A stretch of DNA of 64,000 bases from Candidatus Gastranaerophilales bacterium (GTDB lineage: Bacteria; Cyanobacteriota; Vampirovibrionia; Gastranaerophilales; Gastranaerophilaceae): positions 1 through 64,000 of the forward strand of contig CAAGEQ010000034.1 of the NCBI GenBank assembly GCA_900768915.1, given 5' to 3'. Numbering within the stretch: the stretch's first letter is position 1; every line of letters starts with the position of its first letter. A program made the position numbers and the translations under genes. Below the pieces are notes generated by a model. The model was not told the origin of the DNA. It did no database searches and saw only the letters and a program-made list of their open reading frames with translations. Positions 1 through 8,156 of the stretch are shown in pieces.

Positions 1-236
1 CTCTTTGTTGCACATATTCAATAATCTATGAATATATACCGTTCTATTTAGTTGTACCCCGTAAAAGTTTATCCCTTTATGTATATATAAAGTATATACT
101 CAGAGCAAAATTGATTAATTTATATAATGCTTTTAATATTTTGTTACAAACAAATGTAATACACTAATAACAACCCCTTTACAGACATTGAAATCTCATA
201 AAAAACATTTTTATGTAACATTATGTAAACAAAATG

Positions 237-266
237 TTGATTTTGTTAGAATTATGGGTATATAAA
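237..266 (+). promoter_or_regulatory. Candidate promoter of the sigma-factor gene
   Basis: TTGATT at 237-242 and TATAAA at 261-266 are separated by 18 bases. Transcription from here would give a leader of about 135 bases. That leader contains a purine-rich stretch (301-345) and a perfect 6-bp hairpin, ACCATT-AGT-AATGGT, at 354-368. Promoter choice is by eye; the first 230 bases of the window show nothing else recognisable. Confidence 0.4.
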
Positions 267-408
267 TAGTATATCATAGAAATCGGGTTTAATTAAAATT
301 TGAGAGCGAAAGGTGTGCCCGCAAGTCTAAGTATGAAAGAAAGAATTACCCCAACCATTAGTAATGGTGTTATTTAAAGTTAGATTTTGTGTATCGAAGG
401 AGTTTTTT

Positions 409-1311
409 ATGGCTGACAATTTACCTATCAAAATGAAGAGAACCTCAAAGGCAACAAGACCATCAAATAATGTAGTTTTAAAATCATGTACAGATTCAGA
501 TTTAGCACGTTATATTAGAGATATTGCTAAATTCCAATCTTTATCAACAGAAGAAGAAAGAGAAGTTGCGAAGCGTATCAAAGCTGGCGACGAAGACGCA
601 AAAAGAACATTAATTCAAGCGAACTTGAAACTTGTTATCAGTGTTGCAAAAAAAGCAATCCACATGTCTGCACTTCCTTTAATTGATTTAATCCAAGAAG
701 GCAACTTAGGCTTGATGGTTGCAGTAGAAAAATATAACTGGAAACTTGGTTACAAATTCCAAACTTATGCTACTTGGTGGATTAAACAAGCAATGTTTAA
801 AGCAATTTCTGAACAATCACACAGCATGAAAATTCCTGTTTATATCCAAGAAACATTATCAAAATTCTCAAAAATCAAAGCTGAAATGGAAAGAAAATAT
901 AACTGCCAAGTTAAAAACAAAGATGTTGCAGAAAAAATGAATATTGCACCAGACAAATTAGACACATTCTTGTCAGCATATTCAAAAACAATTTCTATCG
1001 AAGGCAGTATGGAATGCCAAAATGGCAAAGAAATGAACGTTGCAGACATCTTAGAAGATACAAAAACTGATGTTTCAGCAACTGCAGAAGCAGAAAACTT
1101 GAAACGTGATTTAGAAACAGTTATTGCAACATTAAAAGAACGTGAACAAGATGTTATAAAAATGCGCTACGGACTTGGAAGTATCTCTAAGAGAACTTTA
1201 GAGGAAATCGGAAACATTTACGGGGTAACAAAAGAATGTATCCGACAAACTGAACTACGAGCATTAAAAAATATGAGAAACAACAAACTCCTAAGTTGCT
1301 ACGTAGATTAA
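409..1311 (+). CDS. RNA polymerase sigma-70 family factor (group 1/2, SigA-like)
   Basis: This is a primary-type or group 2 sigma factor that directs RNA polymerase to -10/-35 promoters. From the ATG at 409 it is 300 residues long. Region 1.2 (DLARYIRDI) comes first, then region 2 with NLKLVISVAKK, DLIQEGNLGLM and the -10-reading YATWWIKQAM. Region 3 follows, and region 4 (LKEREQDVIKMRYGL, with a final HTH around VTKECIRQ) is near the end. The usual TIRIPVHMIE is replaced by SMKIPVYIQE, and the long region 1.1 of housekeeping RpoD is missing, so a group 2 or shortened primary sigma is likely. The start at 409 is chosen because AAGGAG lies at 397-402; an upstream in-frame GTG/ATG reading from 364 has no ribosome site. 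It is transcribed alone and followed by a strong terminator. Confidence 0.9.
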   Translation: MADNLPIKMKRTSKATRPSNNVVLKSCTDSDLARYIRDIAKFQSLSTEEEREVAKRIKAGDEDAKRTLIQANLKLVISVAKKAIHMSALPLIDLIQEGNLGLMVAVEKYNWKLGYKFQTYATWWIKQAMFKAISEQSHSMKIPVYIQETLSKFSKIKAEMERKYNCQVKNKDVAEKMNIAPDKLDTFLSAYSKTISIEGSMECQNGKEMNVADILEDTKTDVSATAEAENLKRDLETVIATLKEREQDVIKMRYGLGSISKRTLEEIGNIYGVTKECIRQTELRALKNMRNNKLLSCYVD

Positions 1312-1329
1312 TCTATACTTTAAATAGTT

Positions 1330-1363
1330 AAAAAAGAACAGGCATAAAAACCTGTTCTTTTTT
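1330..1363. terminator. Intrinsic terminator, bidirectional
   Basis: A 13-bp perfect stem (AAAAAAGAACAGG with CCTGTTCTTTTTT) encloses an 8-base loop. A- and T-tracts on both sides allow it to act on both strands. It follows the sigma-factor gene by 18 bases. Confidence 0.9.
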
Positions 1364-1492
1364 ATATAACACGATATGGACAACTTTTGAAAAATAAAAA
1401 ATAATTGAGTACGTCGTGTCAACTTATTAAAAATTCTATTTTAACAACGAAATAGATAGGGTAAGGTAGGTAATATTATCTGCCTTATTTCC

Positions 1493-2365
1493 TTATATTT
1501 GATATTTATCTTTTTCAAAGACAAAAATATTAACCAATGAAAATGCCATAATTACGATTAACAATACGACAGCGAGTGCTGAGGCATAACCCAAATCAAG
1601 ATTTTCGAATGCTCTTTCATAAATATAATACACAATAGTTTTGCTTGAATTTAGAGGTCCACCTTTTGTCATTACATAAATTTCAACGAAAACTTTCATC
1701 GCAGAAATTATACTAATTGTTGAAACTAGAGCAATTGTAGGCAATATTTGAGGAATAGTAACGGTCAAATGTTTAGTTAAAAAATTTGCACCATCAATAT
1801 CACAAGCCTCATACAACTCTTGCGGAACACTCATTAAGGCTGCAAGATAAATCATCATATAGTATCCTACACCTTTCCAAATTGTCACGATTGCGACTGA
1901 CAACAAAGCAAACCTAGAATCAGTTAACCAACCAATCGGATTAAAGCCTAATAATGATACAAAATAGTTTAAGATACCCTCTTGAGCATAAAGCCACTTA
2001 AAAGCGATTGCTGCAACAACAATTGAAACAATAACAGGCAAATAAATCAAAATTTTATATAAAGTAATACCACGTATTTTTTGATTGATTAAAACTGCTA
2101 AAAACAATGGAAATATCACAAGAAAAGGAACGGCTATAATAAGATATAGAAACGTATTACCCATAACTTGATAGAATATTCCAGAGTGTAATATTTGAAC
2201 ATAGTTCTGCAAACCTGCGAATTGAGGATTGTAAATACTATTAGAATAATTATAAAAACTAAGTCCAATCGTTTGGAAAAACGGTATAAAGAAAAATATC
2301 GTCAAAATAACAATTGCAGGCAATATAAACAAATACGGAACATATTTTTTATAATATTTAAACAT
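1493..2365 (-). CDS. Sugar ABC transporter permease, MalF/UgpA type (orphan)
   Basis: This is an inner-membrane permease subunit of a binding-protein-dependent carbohydrate importer. The 290-residue protein has about six hydrophobic segments, starting at residues 10-30. It carries the EAA loop that contacts the ATPase (ELYEACDIDGAN followed by TIPQILPT, about residues 185-210). The next segment, IYVMTKGGP, is typical of MalF relatives. No ATPase, MalG-type permease or binding protein lies nearby, so its partners must be encoded elsewhere. There is no Shine-Dalgarno sequence. TATAAT sits exactly six bases before the ATG, so the mRNA is probably leaderless. A weak hairpin (1460-1490) lies just beyond the stop codon. 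Confidence 0.85.
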   Translation of the reverse strand: MFKYYKKYVPYLFILPAIVILTIFFFIPFFQTIGLSFYNYSNSIYNPQFAGLQNYVQILHSGIFYQVMGNTFLYLIIAVPFLVIFPLFLAVLINQKIRGITLYKILIYLPVIVSIVVAAIAFKWLYAQEGILNYFVSLLGFNPIGWLTDSRFALLSVAIVTIWKGVGYYMMIYLAALMSVPQELYEACDIDGANFLTKHLTVTIPQILPTIALVSTISIISAMKVFVEIYVMTKGGPLNSSKTIVYYIYERAFENLDLGYASALAVVLLIVIMAFSLVNIFVFEKDKYQI

Positions 2366-2371
2366 ACAACT

Positions 2372-2400
2372 ATTATATAGAATGTAACCCCAAAACTCAA
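2372..2400 (-). promoter_or_regulatory. Leaderless-type promoter of the MalF-like gene
   Basis: On the minus strand TATAAT occupies 2377-2372 and the ATG begins at 2365, leaving exactly six bases between. TTGAGT at 2400-2395 is a -35 match at 17-bp spacing. The predicted transcription start falls at or next to the A of the ATG. Confidence 0.6.
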
Positions 2401-2432
2401 GAGTTAGAAATAAGTAAAAAATAATCTTATAC

Positions 2433-2461
2433 TTGAAAAATTTTTGTATTTATCATAAAAT
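2433..2461 (+). promoter_or_regulatory. Promoter of tRNA-Gly
   Basis: TTGAAA (2433-2438) and TAAAAT (2456-2461) are spaced by 17 bp. The expected start is about 18 bases before the mature tRNA. It is divergent from the MalF-like gene. Confidence 0.6.
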
Positions 2462-2485
2462 AAACTTACTAAATCGCATATTGAT

Positions 2486-2561
2486 GCGGAAGTAGCTCAG
2501 TTGGTAGAGTATCTGCCTTCCAAGCAGACTGTCGCGAGTTCGAGTCTCGTCTTCCGCTCCA
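2486..2561 (+). tRNA. tRNA-Gly (anticodon TCC), CCA encoded
   Basis: A complete cloverleaf is visible. The acceptor stem GCGGAAG (2486-2492) pairs with CTTCCGC (2551-2557). The anticodon stem is TCTGC/GCAGA with loop CTTCCAA, giving anticodon TCC at 2519-2521, which reads GGA and GGG. The T-loop is TTCGAGT. The discriminator is T2558, and CCA (2559-2561) is present in the DNA. Confidence 0.95.
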
Positions 2562-2564
2562 TTA

Positions 2565-2594
2565 AAAAAAAGAACCTTTCAGAGGTTCTTTTTT
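2565..2594 (+). terminator. Terminator of tRNA-Gly
   Basis: AGAACCT (2571-2577) pairs with AGGTTCT (2583-2589), flanked by A- and T-tracts. It lies directly after the CCA end. Confidence 0.9.
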
Positions 2595-2599
2595 ATTGC

Positions 2600-2842
2600 T
2601 GTAAATAAAGTGCAAGTGTGAGATGGGTATATTTTAGCCAAGAGTTAAATATAATGGCTTTTATGGCGATTTTAATAGAATGAGATGCACTTGCACTAAT
2701 TGGACTTTATCTGCACTTATTTGTATATTACTTGCACTAAAATTACATCAATTTTAAAATCAAACTCTGAAAGTTGGCAATATATTTACGCTTTAGCCAT
2801 GTATATTTAGTGCAAACAAAAAAGTATTTTCTAATTTGAGAT
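2600..2842. repeat. Gene-free stretch with repeated ACTTGCA/TGCAAGT words
   Basis: No ORF is credible here. The word ACTTGCA or its complement recurs: AGTGCAAGTG at 2609, CACTTGCACTAA near 2688, and ACTTGCACTAA near 2727. Related TGCACTTA and AGTGCAAA words lie between and after. The same word forms the arms of the inverted repeat at 8607-8635. This may be binding-site clustering or the end of a mobile element; its function is unknown. Confidence 0.35.
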
Positions 2843-2957
2843 ATGCAAAATTATCTCTGAGATTGAGATGAAAACACTTGACTTCTGTTGAAACAAGAGC
2901 AATTAATGTCATTGTAAAAGATCTTTAAACAAGGTTTAAAAAAGTTTTAAATGAACA
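2843..2957 (+). repeat. Copy A of a repeated upstream region (matches 8063-8156 and 8650-8765)
   Basis: From about 2865 this stretch is nearly identical to 8063-8152: ACACTTGACTT, TTGAAACAAGAG, AATTAATGTCATTGTAAAAG, TCTTTAAACAAGGTTTAAAA and TTTTAAATGAACA are shared in order. Its first part shares TCTCTGAGATTGAGA with 8711-8725. Here the shared ATGAACA runs straight into the upstream region and remnant of a YD-repeat gene, whereas at 8146 the same ATG opens the HTH gene. Confidence 0.75.
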
Positions 2958-2992
2958 TTTTTTGAAATCTTTTATAAATATAAGTAGTAAAT

Positions 2993-3169
2993 ATGAAAAA
3001 GAACTTTTTAACATTGTTGACATTGTGCATAGTTGCAAGTTATTGCTTTTGTTAAATTGTTAATTATTATGACAGTTATGGCAGAAGAACAGGAAGTTAT
3101 AGAATCGACTCAAACTGTAGAATGACCTAATATGATTTATTTGCCAGAAAAATCAGTACTTATAAATAA
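2993..3169 (+). pseudogene. Decayed YD-repeat secreted protein, paralogue of 13106-13525
   Basis: Reading from the ATG at 2993 gives a lipophilic leader (MKKNFLTLLTLCIVASYCFC), a stop codon, then YYDSYGRRTGSYRIDSN, another stop, and a final segment ending in TYK and a stop. The leader and the YDSYGR and RRTGSYR blocks match the start and end of the intact gene at 13106. Short blocks such as TATGACAGTTATGGCAGA are identical at the DNA level. The middle repeats are missing, as expected from recombination between repeat 1 and repeat 5. Two in-frame stops (codons 21 and 46) make it non-functional. Homology to the intact locus continues about 45 bases past the stop. Confidence 0.8.
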
Positions 3170-3510
3170 AATCAAAACTATAAAATTTCAATACACAGTA
3201 TTTTGCATAAACTAATAAAGATATTTAACTATTAGAATAATTTTATTTTAATTTTATTAATTTATTTTTTTGAAATTTGTTTTGTTTTTTCTGTTTTTAC
3301 ATGTTAAATAACTGTTTTAAGGAGAAGTATAGTCTGTATTTTAGGGTTTATTTATCTTTGCATGAATAAAATGATTATTTCCAAAATGAAACATTTGAAA
3401 TGTTACTTTGAAAGAGTGACGAAAAATTAGTATTTTTTTAAATTTTTAAAACCAAGGTTATTTTTTTTTGATTCAGAATTGACATAGGTCTTTTTTGCAA
3501 GATAAAATCA
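3170..3510. other. Non-coding stretch between two gene remnants
   Basis: Very AT-rich with long T- and A-runs and no ORF of interest. The first 45 bases continue the homology to the region after 13525. I see no other recognisable element. Confidence 0.5.
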
Positions 3511-3514
3511 CTCC

Positions 3515-3628
3515 ATAGAAGGACAAATGCAAAATTTATATCAATAGATTCAGGAGTTGTCTTATTTAAAATTTCAGTACAATAACCATAAAATAAAGTT
3601 ATATATTCTTTTTGTATATTTTTTGTAT
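3515..3628 (-). pseudogene. Fragment of a DpnA-like DNA adenine methylase start, paralogue of 56033-56836
   Basis: Read on the minus strand this stretch resembles the first 38 or so codons of the methylase at 56836. The shared DNA blocks ATAACTTTATTT, GAAATTTTAAATAAG and GATAT give the peptide ITLFYGYCTEILNK, against ITLFQGDCIEILNK in the intact gene. The start codon is ATA, one base is lost shortly after it, and similarity fades before the DPPY catalytic motif. It is a non-functional relic of a second DpnII-like system. Confidence 0.7.
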
Positions 3629-3724
3629 GAATCTATTTTATTATAAAAGAGAGAAGATATCTATAAAAAAATGAAATAAATCTATTGTGTTTAAGGTATA
3701 ATTTGATTGTGTAAGGGGTTTATT

Positions 3725-4543
3725 ATGGCATGGGTACAAAAATTTTCAGAATGGTTAGTTGAAGAAAAAGAAGAAAATTTTACGACTGTAGATGGAAGGC
3801 CTATTAGAGTCTTTTCTTTTAACTATGATAGTGGTGATAACGAAACCATGTCTGCTTGGGCTAAACATTTTAGAAACCATTATTGTTCTGACAAAATAAT
3901 AGATCTTTTAAGAAGTGGAACTGGTTTATCAAAAACAGATTATTTGTTAAATATAAAATTCCCAGATCAATCGATTGCCCCTGGTCCAAGTGTTAGAGCA
4001 GGAGATTTTAGTGAAATATTAATTGCAGACTATCTCGAATTTATATTAAATTATTGGGTTCCAAGAACTAGATATTCAAATAAAATTAATAGAAATTCGT
4101 CGCCAATGGGATCAGATATAATTGGTTTTAAATTATTTGATTCAAATGAAACAAATAAGGATGTTCTCACAGTTATTGAAGCAAAGGCTTCATATACAAC
4201 TACAACTGAGAATCGTCTGCAAAAAGCGATTGATGATTCTCGAAAAGATGATATTCGAATAGCAGAATCTTTAAACGCAATAAAACAAAGATTTATAGAG
4301 CAAAATGACAATGATAAGAAACAGAGAATTGAGCGTTTTCAAAATCCTGCGGATAAACCTTATACTAAATTCTATGGCGCTGCAGCATTATTTTCTACGG
4401 AAACATATAATGAAGAACTTATAAGAACATCTGATACTTCAAGTCATGTATCTTCTAGTTCCCTAATGTTAATAGTAGTCAAAGGTAAAAGAATGATGAA
4501 TCTAGTTAATGAACTTTATCGGAGGGCTGCCGATGAAGCTTAA
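3725..4543 (+). CDS. hamA: HamA-like (DUF1837/AbpA) nuclease of a Hachiman-type defence system
   Basis: This is the likely nuclease and sensor partner of the helicase encoded next. From the ATG at 3725 (AAGGGG at 3713-3718; an upstream TTG at 3707 has no better site) it is 272 residues. The second half holds GDFSEILIADYLEFIL, then GSDIIGF and, about 15 residues on, VIEAKASY. The D and E-x-K spacing fits the PD-(D/E)xK core described for HamA/AbpA proteins. The stop overlaps the helicase ATG by 11 bases, so the two are co-translated. In known Hachiman systems HamA is held by HamB until aberrant or phage DNA triggers DNA degradation. The family call rests on motif pattern and gene pairing, not a search. 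Confidence 0.7.
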   Translation: MAWVQKFSEWLVEEKEENFTTVDGRPIRVFSFNYDSGDNETMSAWAKHFRNHYCSDKIIDLLRSGTGLSKTDYLLNIKFPDQSIAPGPSVRAGDFSEILIADYLEFILNYWVPRTRYSNKINRNSSPMGSDIIGFKLFDSNETNKDVLTVIEAKASYTTTTENRLQKAIDDSRKDDIRIAESLNAIKQRFIEQNDNDKKQRIERFQNPADKPYTKFYGAAALFSTETYNEELIRTSDTSSHVSSSSLMLIVVKGKRMMNLVNELYRRAADEA

Positions 4544-7500
4544 ACCTGGAAGTAACTCCAATGAATTGTTAGGGATGACTAGATCTGAAGCAAAAATGTA
4601 TGAATATGATGTTCCTGAAGCAAATCGTATTCGCATAAATAAAGAAAGAATTAAAGATTTATTTTGTCTTACAATAGCATTATTAGGAGATTATGCTGCA
4701 AATTTTTATAAAGAAAAGGAATATAACATCTCATTACAAGAACTAAAGAAAAATTTGGTATTTTCAGCACAATTTTTCGATGCATATTTTAATGCAAAAT
4801 TACAAGATGAAAATAGAGACTATTACATAATAATGGGAAGTGCGGCTTATTATTTATGTGATTATATGGGAAGTGCAAAAGTACTTTCAAATAAACTTAT
4901 ATCGAATGAATTAAATTTGGATGTTAATAAATTGGATTTGCTACTATTGAATTTTCTAAAAAATGATTTTTCATTAGAAATACAGGAAAGTGTTTATATC
5001 AAATTTATTAATAATATAATTTCTTCTTGGAATTTATTCTGTTCAAATGGAGAACATTCAGAAAATATTTTTCAGAATTTAGATAATCTACGAAAATATA
5101 TTTATAAAAACGGTACTGATAGAGAATTACTTTTTATTGATATTTTATGTGCAGTTGTAAAAAAGAAATATTTGCATACTACTTGGTATACAATGCCATT
5201 ATTTACGGATATTGACAAAGAAACGTGGAAACCTATTTTAAATAAAATTGGTATAAAAGAATTATGGCCTTCACAAATTTTAATTGGCAATAATGGAATA
5301 TTTAAGGGAAAGTCTGCAACAATTCAAATGCCGACTAGTGCAGGTAAAACTAAAGCTACTGAATTAATTATTCGTAGTGCTTTTCTTTCTGATAGAACCA
5401 GCTTAGCTATAATAGTAGCTCCATTTAGAGCACTTTGTCATGATATACAAGATGATTTACAAAAAGCATTCTATCAGGAAAATATAAAAATTGATGAATT
5501 ATCCGATGTATATCAGGTCGATTATGAGCTTGAAGATTTGAAAGAACAAAAGAAAGTTTTAGTTTTAACTCCTGAAAAATTATTATATATACTTAGACAA
5601 AACCCAGAATTATCACAAAAAATTGGTTTGATAATATATGACGAAGGACATCAATTTGATAGTCCTTCCCGAGGAACTAACTATGAATTATTGTTGGCTT
5701 CTCTGAAATCAATGTTACCAGAGCTTTGTCAAACAATATTAATTTCAGCTGTAATGGGTAATATTAATGATATTAATAATTGGTTAAATAGTGATGATGC
5801 TACTATTGTTAATGGAAAAGATATAGCTTCAACATACAGAACAATTGCTTTTACCAGTTGGATAGGAACTAAAGGGAAAATTCAATTCATAAATCAGGCT
5901 AATCCAGAAATAGAAGAGTACTATGTACCAAGAATTATTGAAGAACAACAACTTAATAAATTGGGCAGAGAAAGAAAAGATAGATATTTCCCACAAAAAA
6001 ATGATTCAAGCTCTATTTCTTTATATCTAGGTAAAAAACTAGTTAATCAAGGAAGTGTCGCTATTTTCTGTGGGCAAAAACGAAGCATAAAAAATCTTTG
6101 TGATCAGGTAAATGATTTATTAGAAAGACAATATAATTTTGATAATATAATTAATTGTTCAAACTTAATCGAGACTAACAAAATATATAGTTTATATAAA
6201 AATAATTTAGGAGAATGCCCATATACAATTGCTGCGAAAATTGGAATATTATCTCATCATAGAACTATTCCTCAGGGTATAAGATTGTCAGTAGAGTACG
6301 CAATGAAAGAATCCTTGGCGAAATTTATTATATGTACTTCAACCCTTGCCCAGGGTGTAAATATGCCACTTAGATATTTAATTATTAATAGTACGCAGCA
6401 AGGTTCTGACTCTATTTCGGTGAAAGATTTTCAAAATCTAATAGGAAGGGCTGGACGTGCTGGAATGTATACTGAAGGAAGTATAATATTTGCAAATAAT
6501 TTATTATATGATTCCAGAAGAATTCAAAAAGAAAAGTGGAGATGGCGTAAAACAAAAGAACTTATAGATTTTAGTAATTCCGAAAATTGCAATAGTACAA
6601 TTTTTAAGATTTTTGATACTATAAAAAATGGTTTAAATGGGGAAAATGCTCTTGAGATTGACATGGAACCACTAGATTTTGTCAATGCATACATTAGCAA
6701 TAAAATAGAAGCATTAACTGATGATATTATGCAACATGAAATAATAATTAGAAATGAGCAAGATATTGGATTTAAACGTGAAAATGTAGAAGCACAATGT
6801 AACGAGAAAATAAATATAATTAGAAATATAGAAAGTTTTATTCTTGCACAAATAGATTTTCGAGATAATTACGAAGAAGAAATAAAAGAACTTGCAAAAT
6901 CTACATTAGCTTATTATCTGGGAAATTTACAACAAAAGGAACAAATTATAAATTTATTTGAACTATTAGGCAAACACATTTTAGAAGCTACACAAAATGC
7001 CAATCAAAGAAAATATTTTGCAAAAACATTGTATGGAATAAATGAAAACATAGAGTTGCAAAATTGGGTTGAAGAAATTTCTCAAAAGTTAGAAAGTGCC
7101 GAAGATATTGATTCTTTTTTAGAATTGATTTTTGAAAAATTGATGCAATATACTAACTCAAAATTTTATAATCAATGCAACCAACAAAGTAATGTTAAAA
7201 ATATAATAAAAATGTGGCTTAATAGTGAACCATATTATAAGATATTAGAATATTTAATTGAAAATAGTATAAAGAGAGAGGCTAAAAAAAGAACATTTAA
7301 ATATCAAATAGATGATATTGTTGAATTTTGTGAAAATACACTTGCCTATGATGGAAGTTTATTTATTGGTGCCATAATTGAACTCATACAAAGCATTAAT
7401 TACGGTTCAGATATTACAAATACTATTGAAAATTTAAAATTGATACAAAAAAGATTTAAGTATGGCTTATCTTCTAAATTACACATAATATTATATGAAC

Positions 7501-7676
7501 TTGGATTTAACGACAGGACTGTTGTTCAAGAATTAAGTGTTTGTTTAAATAATATTCCTGAAAGATTAATAAAAAAGCATATTATAAAAAAATATCTTCA
7601 TGATAATAAGGAAATGCTTAGACCTATTTTTACGAGATATCCATCTTATTTCTCTGAAAAAATGGAGAATTTGTGA
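4533..7676 (+). CDS. hamB: HamB-like superfamily 2 DNA helicase (Hachiman/AbpB)
   Basis: A 1047-residue SF2 helicase, proposed partner of the nuclease just upstream. Walker A is MPTSAGKT (about residue 267) and motif II is YDEGHQF (about 370), a DEGH variant. Motif III is the atypical ISAVMGN. TSTLAQGVNMP and NLIGRAGRAGM form motifs V and VI in the Ski2/Brr2-like style. The long N-terminal part and about 380 C-terminal residues lack motifs I recognise, which fits the usual 1000-residue size of HamB. The start at 4533 is supported by GGAGGG at 4521-4526; an in-frame ATG at 4509 lacks a site. It is the last gene of the pair. Confidence 0.75.
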   Translation: MKLKPGSNSNELLGMTRSEAKMYEYDVPEANRIRINKERIKDLFCLTIALLGDYAANFYKEKEYNISLQELKKNLVFSAQFFDAYFNAKLQDENRDYYIIMGSAAYYLCDYMGSAKVLSNKLISNELNLDVNKLDLLLLNFLKNDFSLEIQESVYIKFINNIISSWNLFCSNGEHSENIFQNLDNLRKYIYKNGTDRELLFIDILCAVVKKKYLHTTWYTMPLFTDIDKETWKPILNKIGIKELWPSQILIGNNGIFKGKSATIQMPTSAGKTKATELIIRSAFLSDRTSLAIIVAPFRALCHDIQDDLQKAFYQENIKIDELSDVYQVDYELEDLKEQKKVLVLTPEKLLYILRQNPELSQKIGLIIYDEGHQFDSPSRGTNYELLLASLKSMLPELCQTILISAVMGNINDINNWLNSDDATIVNGKDIASTYRTIAFTSWIGTKGKIQFINQANPEIEEYYVPRIIEEQQLNKLGRERKDRYFPQKNDSSSISLYLGKKLVNQGSVAIFCGQKRSIKNLCDQVNDLLERQYNFDNIINCSNLIETNKIYSLYKNNLGECPYTIAAKIGILSHHRTIPQGIRLSVEYAMKESLAKFIICTSTLAQGVNMPLRYLIINSTQQGSDSISVKDFQNLIGRAGRAGMYTEGSIIFANNLLYDSRRIQKEKWRWRKTKELIDFSNSENCNSTIFKIFDTIKNGLNGENALEIDMEPLDFVNAYISNKIEALTDDIMQHEIIIRNEQDIGFKRENVEAQCNEKINIIRNIESFILAQIDFRDNYEEEIKELAKSTLAYYLGNLQQKEQIINLFELLGKHILEATQNANQRKYFAKTLYGINENIELQNWVEEISQKLESAEDIDSFLELIFEKLMQYTNSKFYNQCNQQSNVKNIIKMWLNSEPYYKILEYLIENSIKREAKKRTFKYQIDDIVEFCENTLAYDGSLFIGAIIELIQSINYGSDITNTIENLKLIQKRFKYGLSSKLHIILYELGFNDRTVVQELSVCLNNIPERLIKKHIIKKYLHDNKEMLRPIFTRYPSYFSEKMENL

Positions 7677-7851
7677 TGACTGGTATAATTTATCTAATAT
7701 TACAAAAATACTATAATGTATTAAATAGTTTGAATTCTCTTAGTATGTATAAGTTACCCAGAATGAGAGTTTGGACAAAAATGGTAGTAAATCGTCAAGA
7801 TTAAACTATATTCTAAAAATCTCTTCCGATTGACGAAAAAATTTAAAAACA

Positions 7852-7881
7852 AAAGGTGTATTTTATGTTAAATACACTTTT
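7852..7881 (+). terminator. Candidate terminator after the hamAB pair
   Basis: Arms AAAGGTGTATTT (7852-7863) and AAATACACTTTT (7870-7881) form a 12-bp stem with one G-T pair and a 6-base loop. It lies 175 bases after the helicase stop. The T-tract is short, so efficiency is uncertain. Confidence 0.5.
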
Positions 7882-7985
7882 AATTTAGGAATTAGGCTCA
7901 AATTTAGTAGGCATACATTTCACATTATCATTATTTATCTATTTCAAGAAATTATTCCAGGTGTTCTTTTACACTTAACTAAATT

Positions 7986-8027
7986 TTTAAGATTGCATAA
8001 TAGTATCCACCAAATTGCAATCTTAAA
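7986..8027. repeat. Perfect 12-bp inverted repeat
   Basis: TTTAAGATTGCA (7986-7997) and TGCAATCTTAAA (8016-8027) are exact complements around an 18-base spacer. No T-tract follows. It sits 35 bases before the conserved upstream block B, in an otherwise gene-free gap (7677-8145). A protein-binding site or a relic is as likely as a terminator. Confidence 0.55.
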
Positions 8028-8062
8028 TGGGATTACTTAATATGCCTGTAAATCAATCTAAA

Positions 8063-8156
8063 AACAAAACACTTGACTTTTGTTGAAACAAGAGTAATTA
8101 ATGTCATTGTAAAAGGTCTTTAAACAAGGTTTAAAAGGGTTTTAAATGAACAAATT
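8063..8156 (+). repeat. Copy B of the repeated upstream region
   Basis: Nearly identical to 2865-2957. It contains TTGACTT followed by an imperfect palindrome, CTTTTGTT-GA-AACAAGAG, and ends in AAATGAACAAATT (8144-8156). That 13-mer recurs exactly at 13057-13069. The block drives, or once drove, whatever follows its ATG, which here is the HTH gene. Confidence 0.75.

Noticed and set aside
301..368. Riboswitch in the sigma-factor leader
   Set aside because: The purine-rich leader and 6-bp hairpin match no riboswitch consensus I could recall (c-di-GMP, glutamine, cobalamin and fluoride types considered).
2486..2600. tRNA-Gly as an integrase attachment site with a duplicated 3' end
   Set aside because: I found no second copy of the tRNA 3' end in the island, so no attL/attR pair can be shown.
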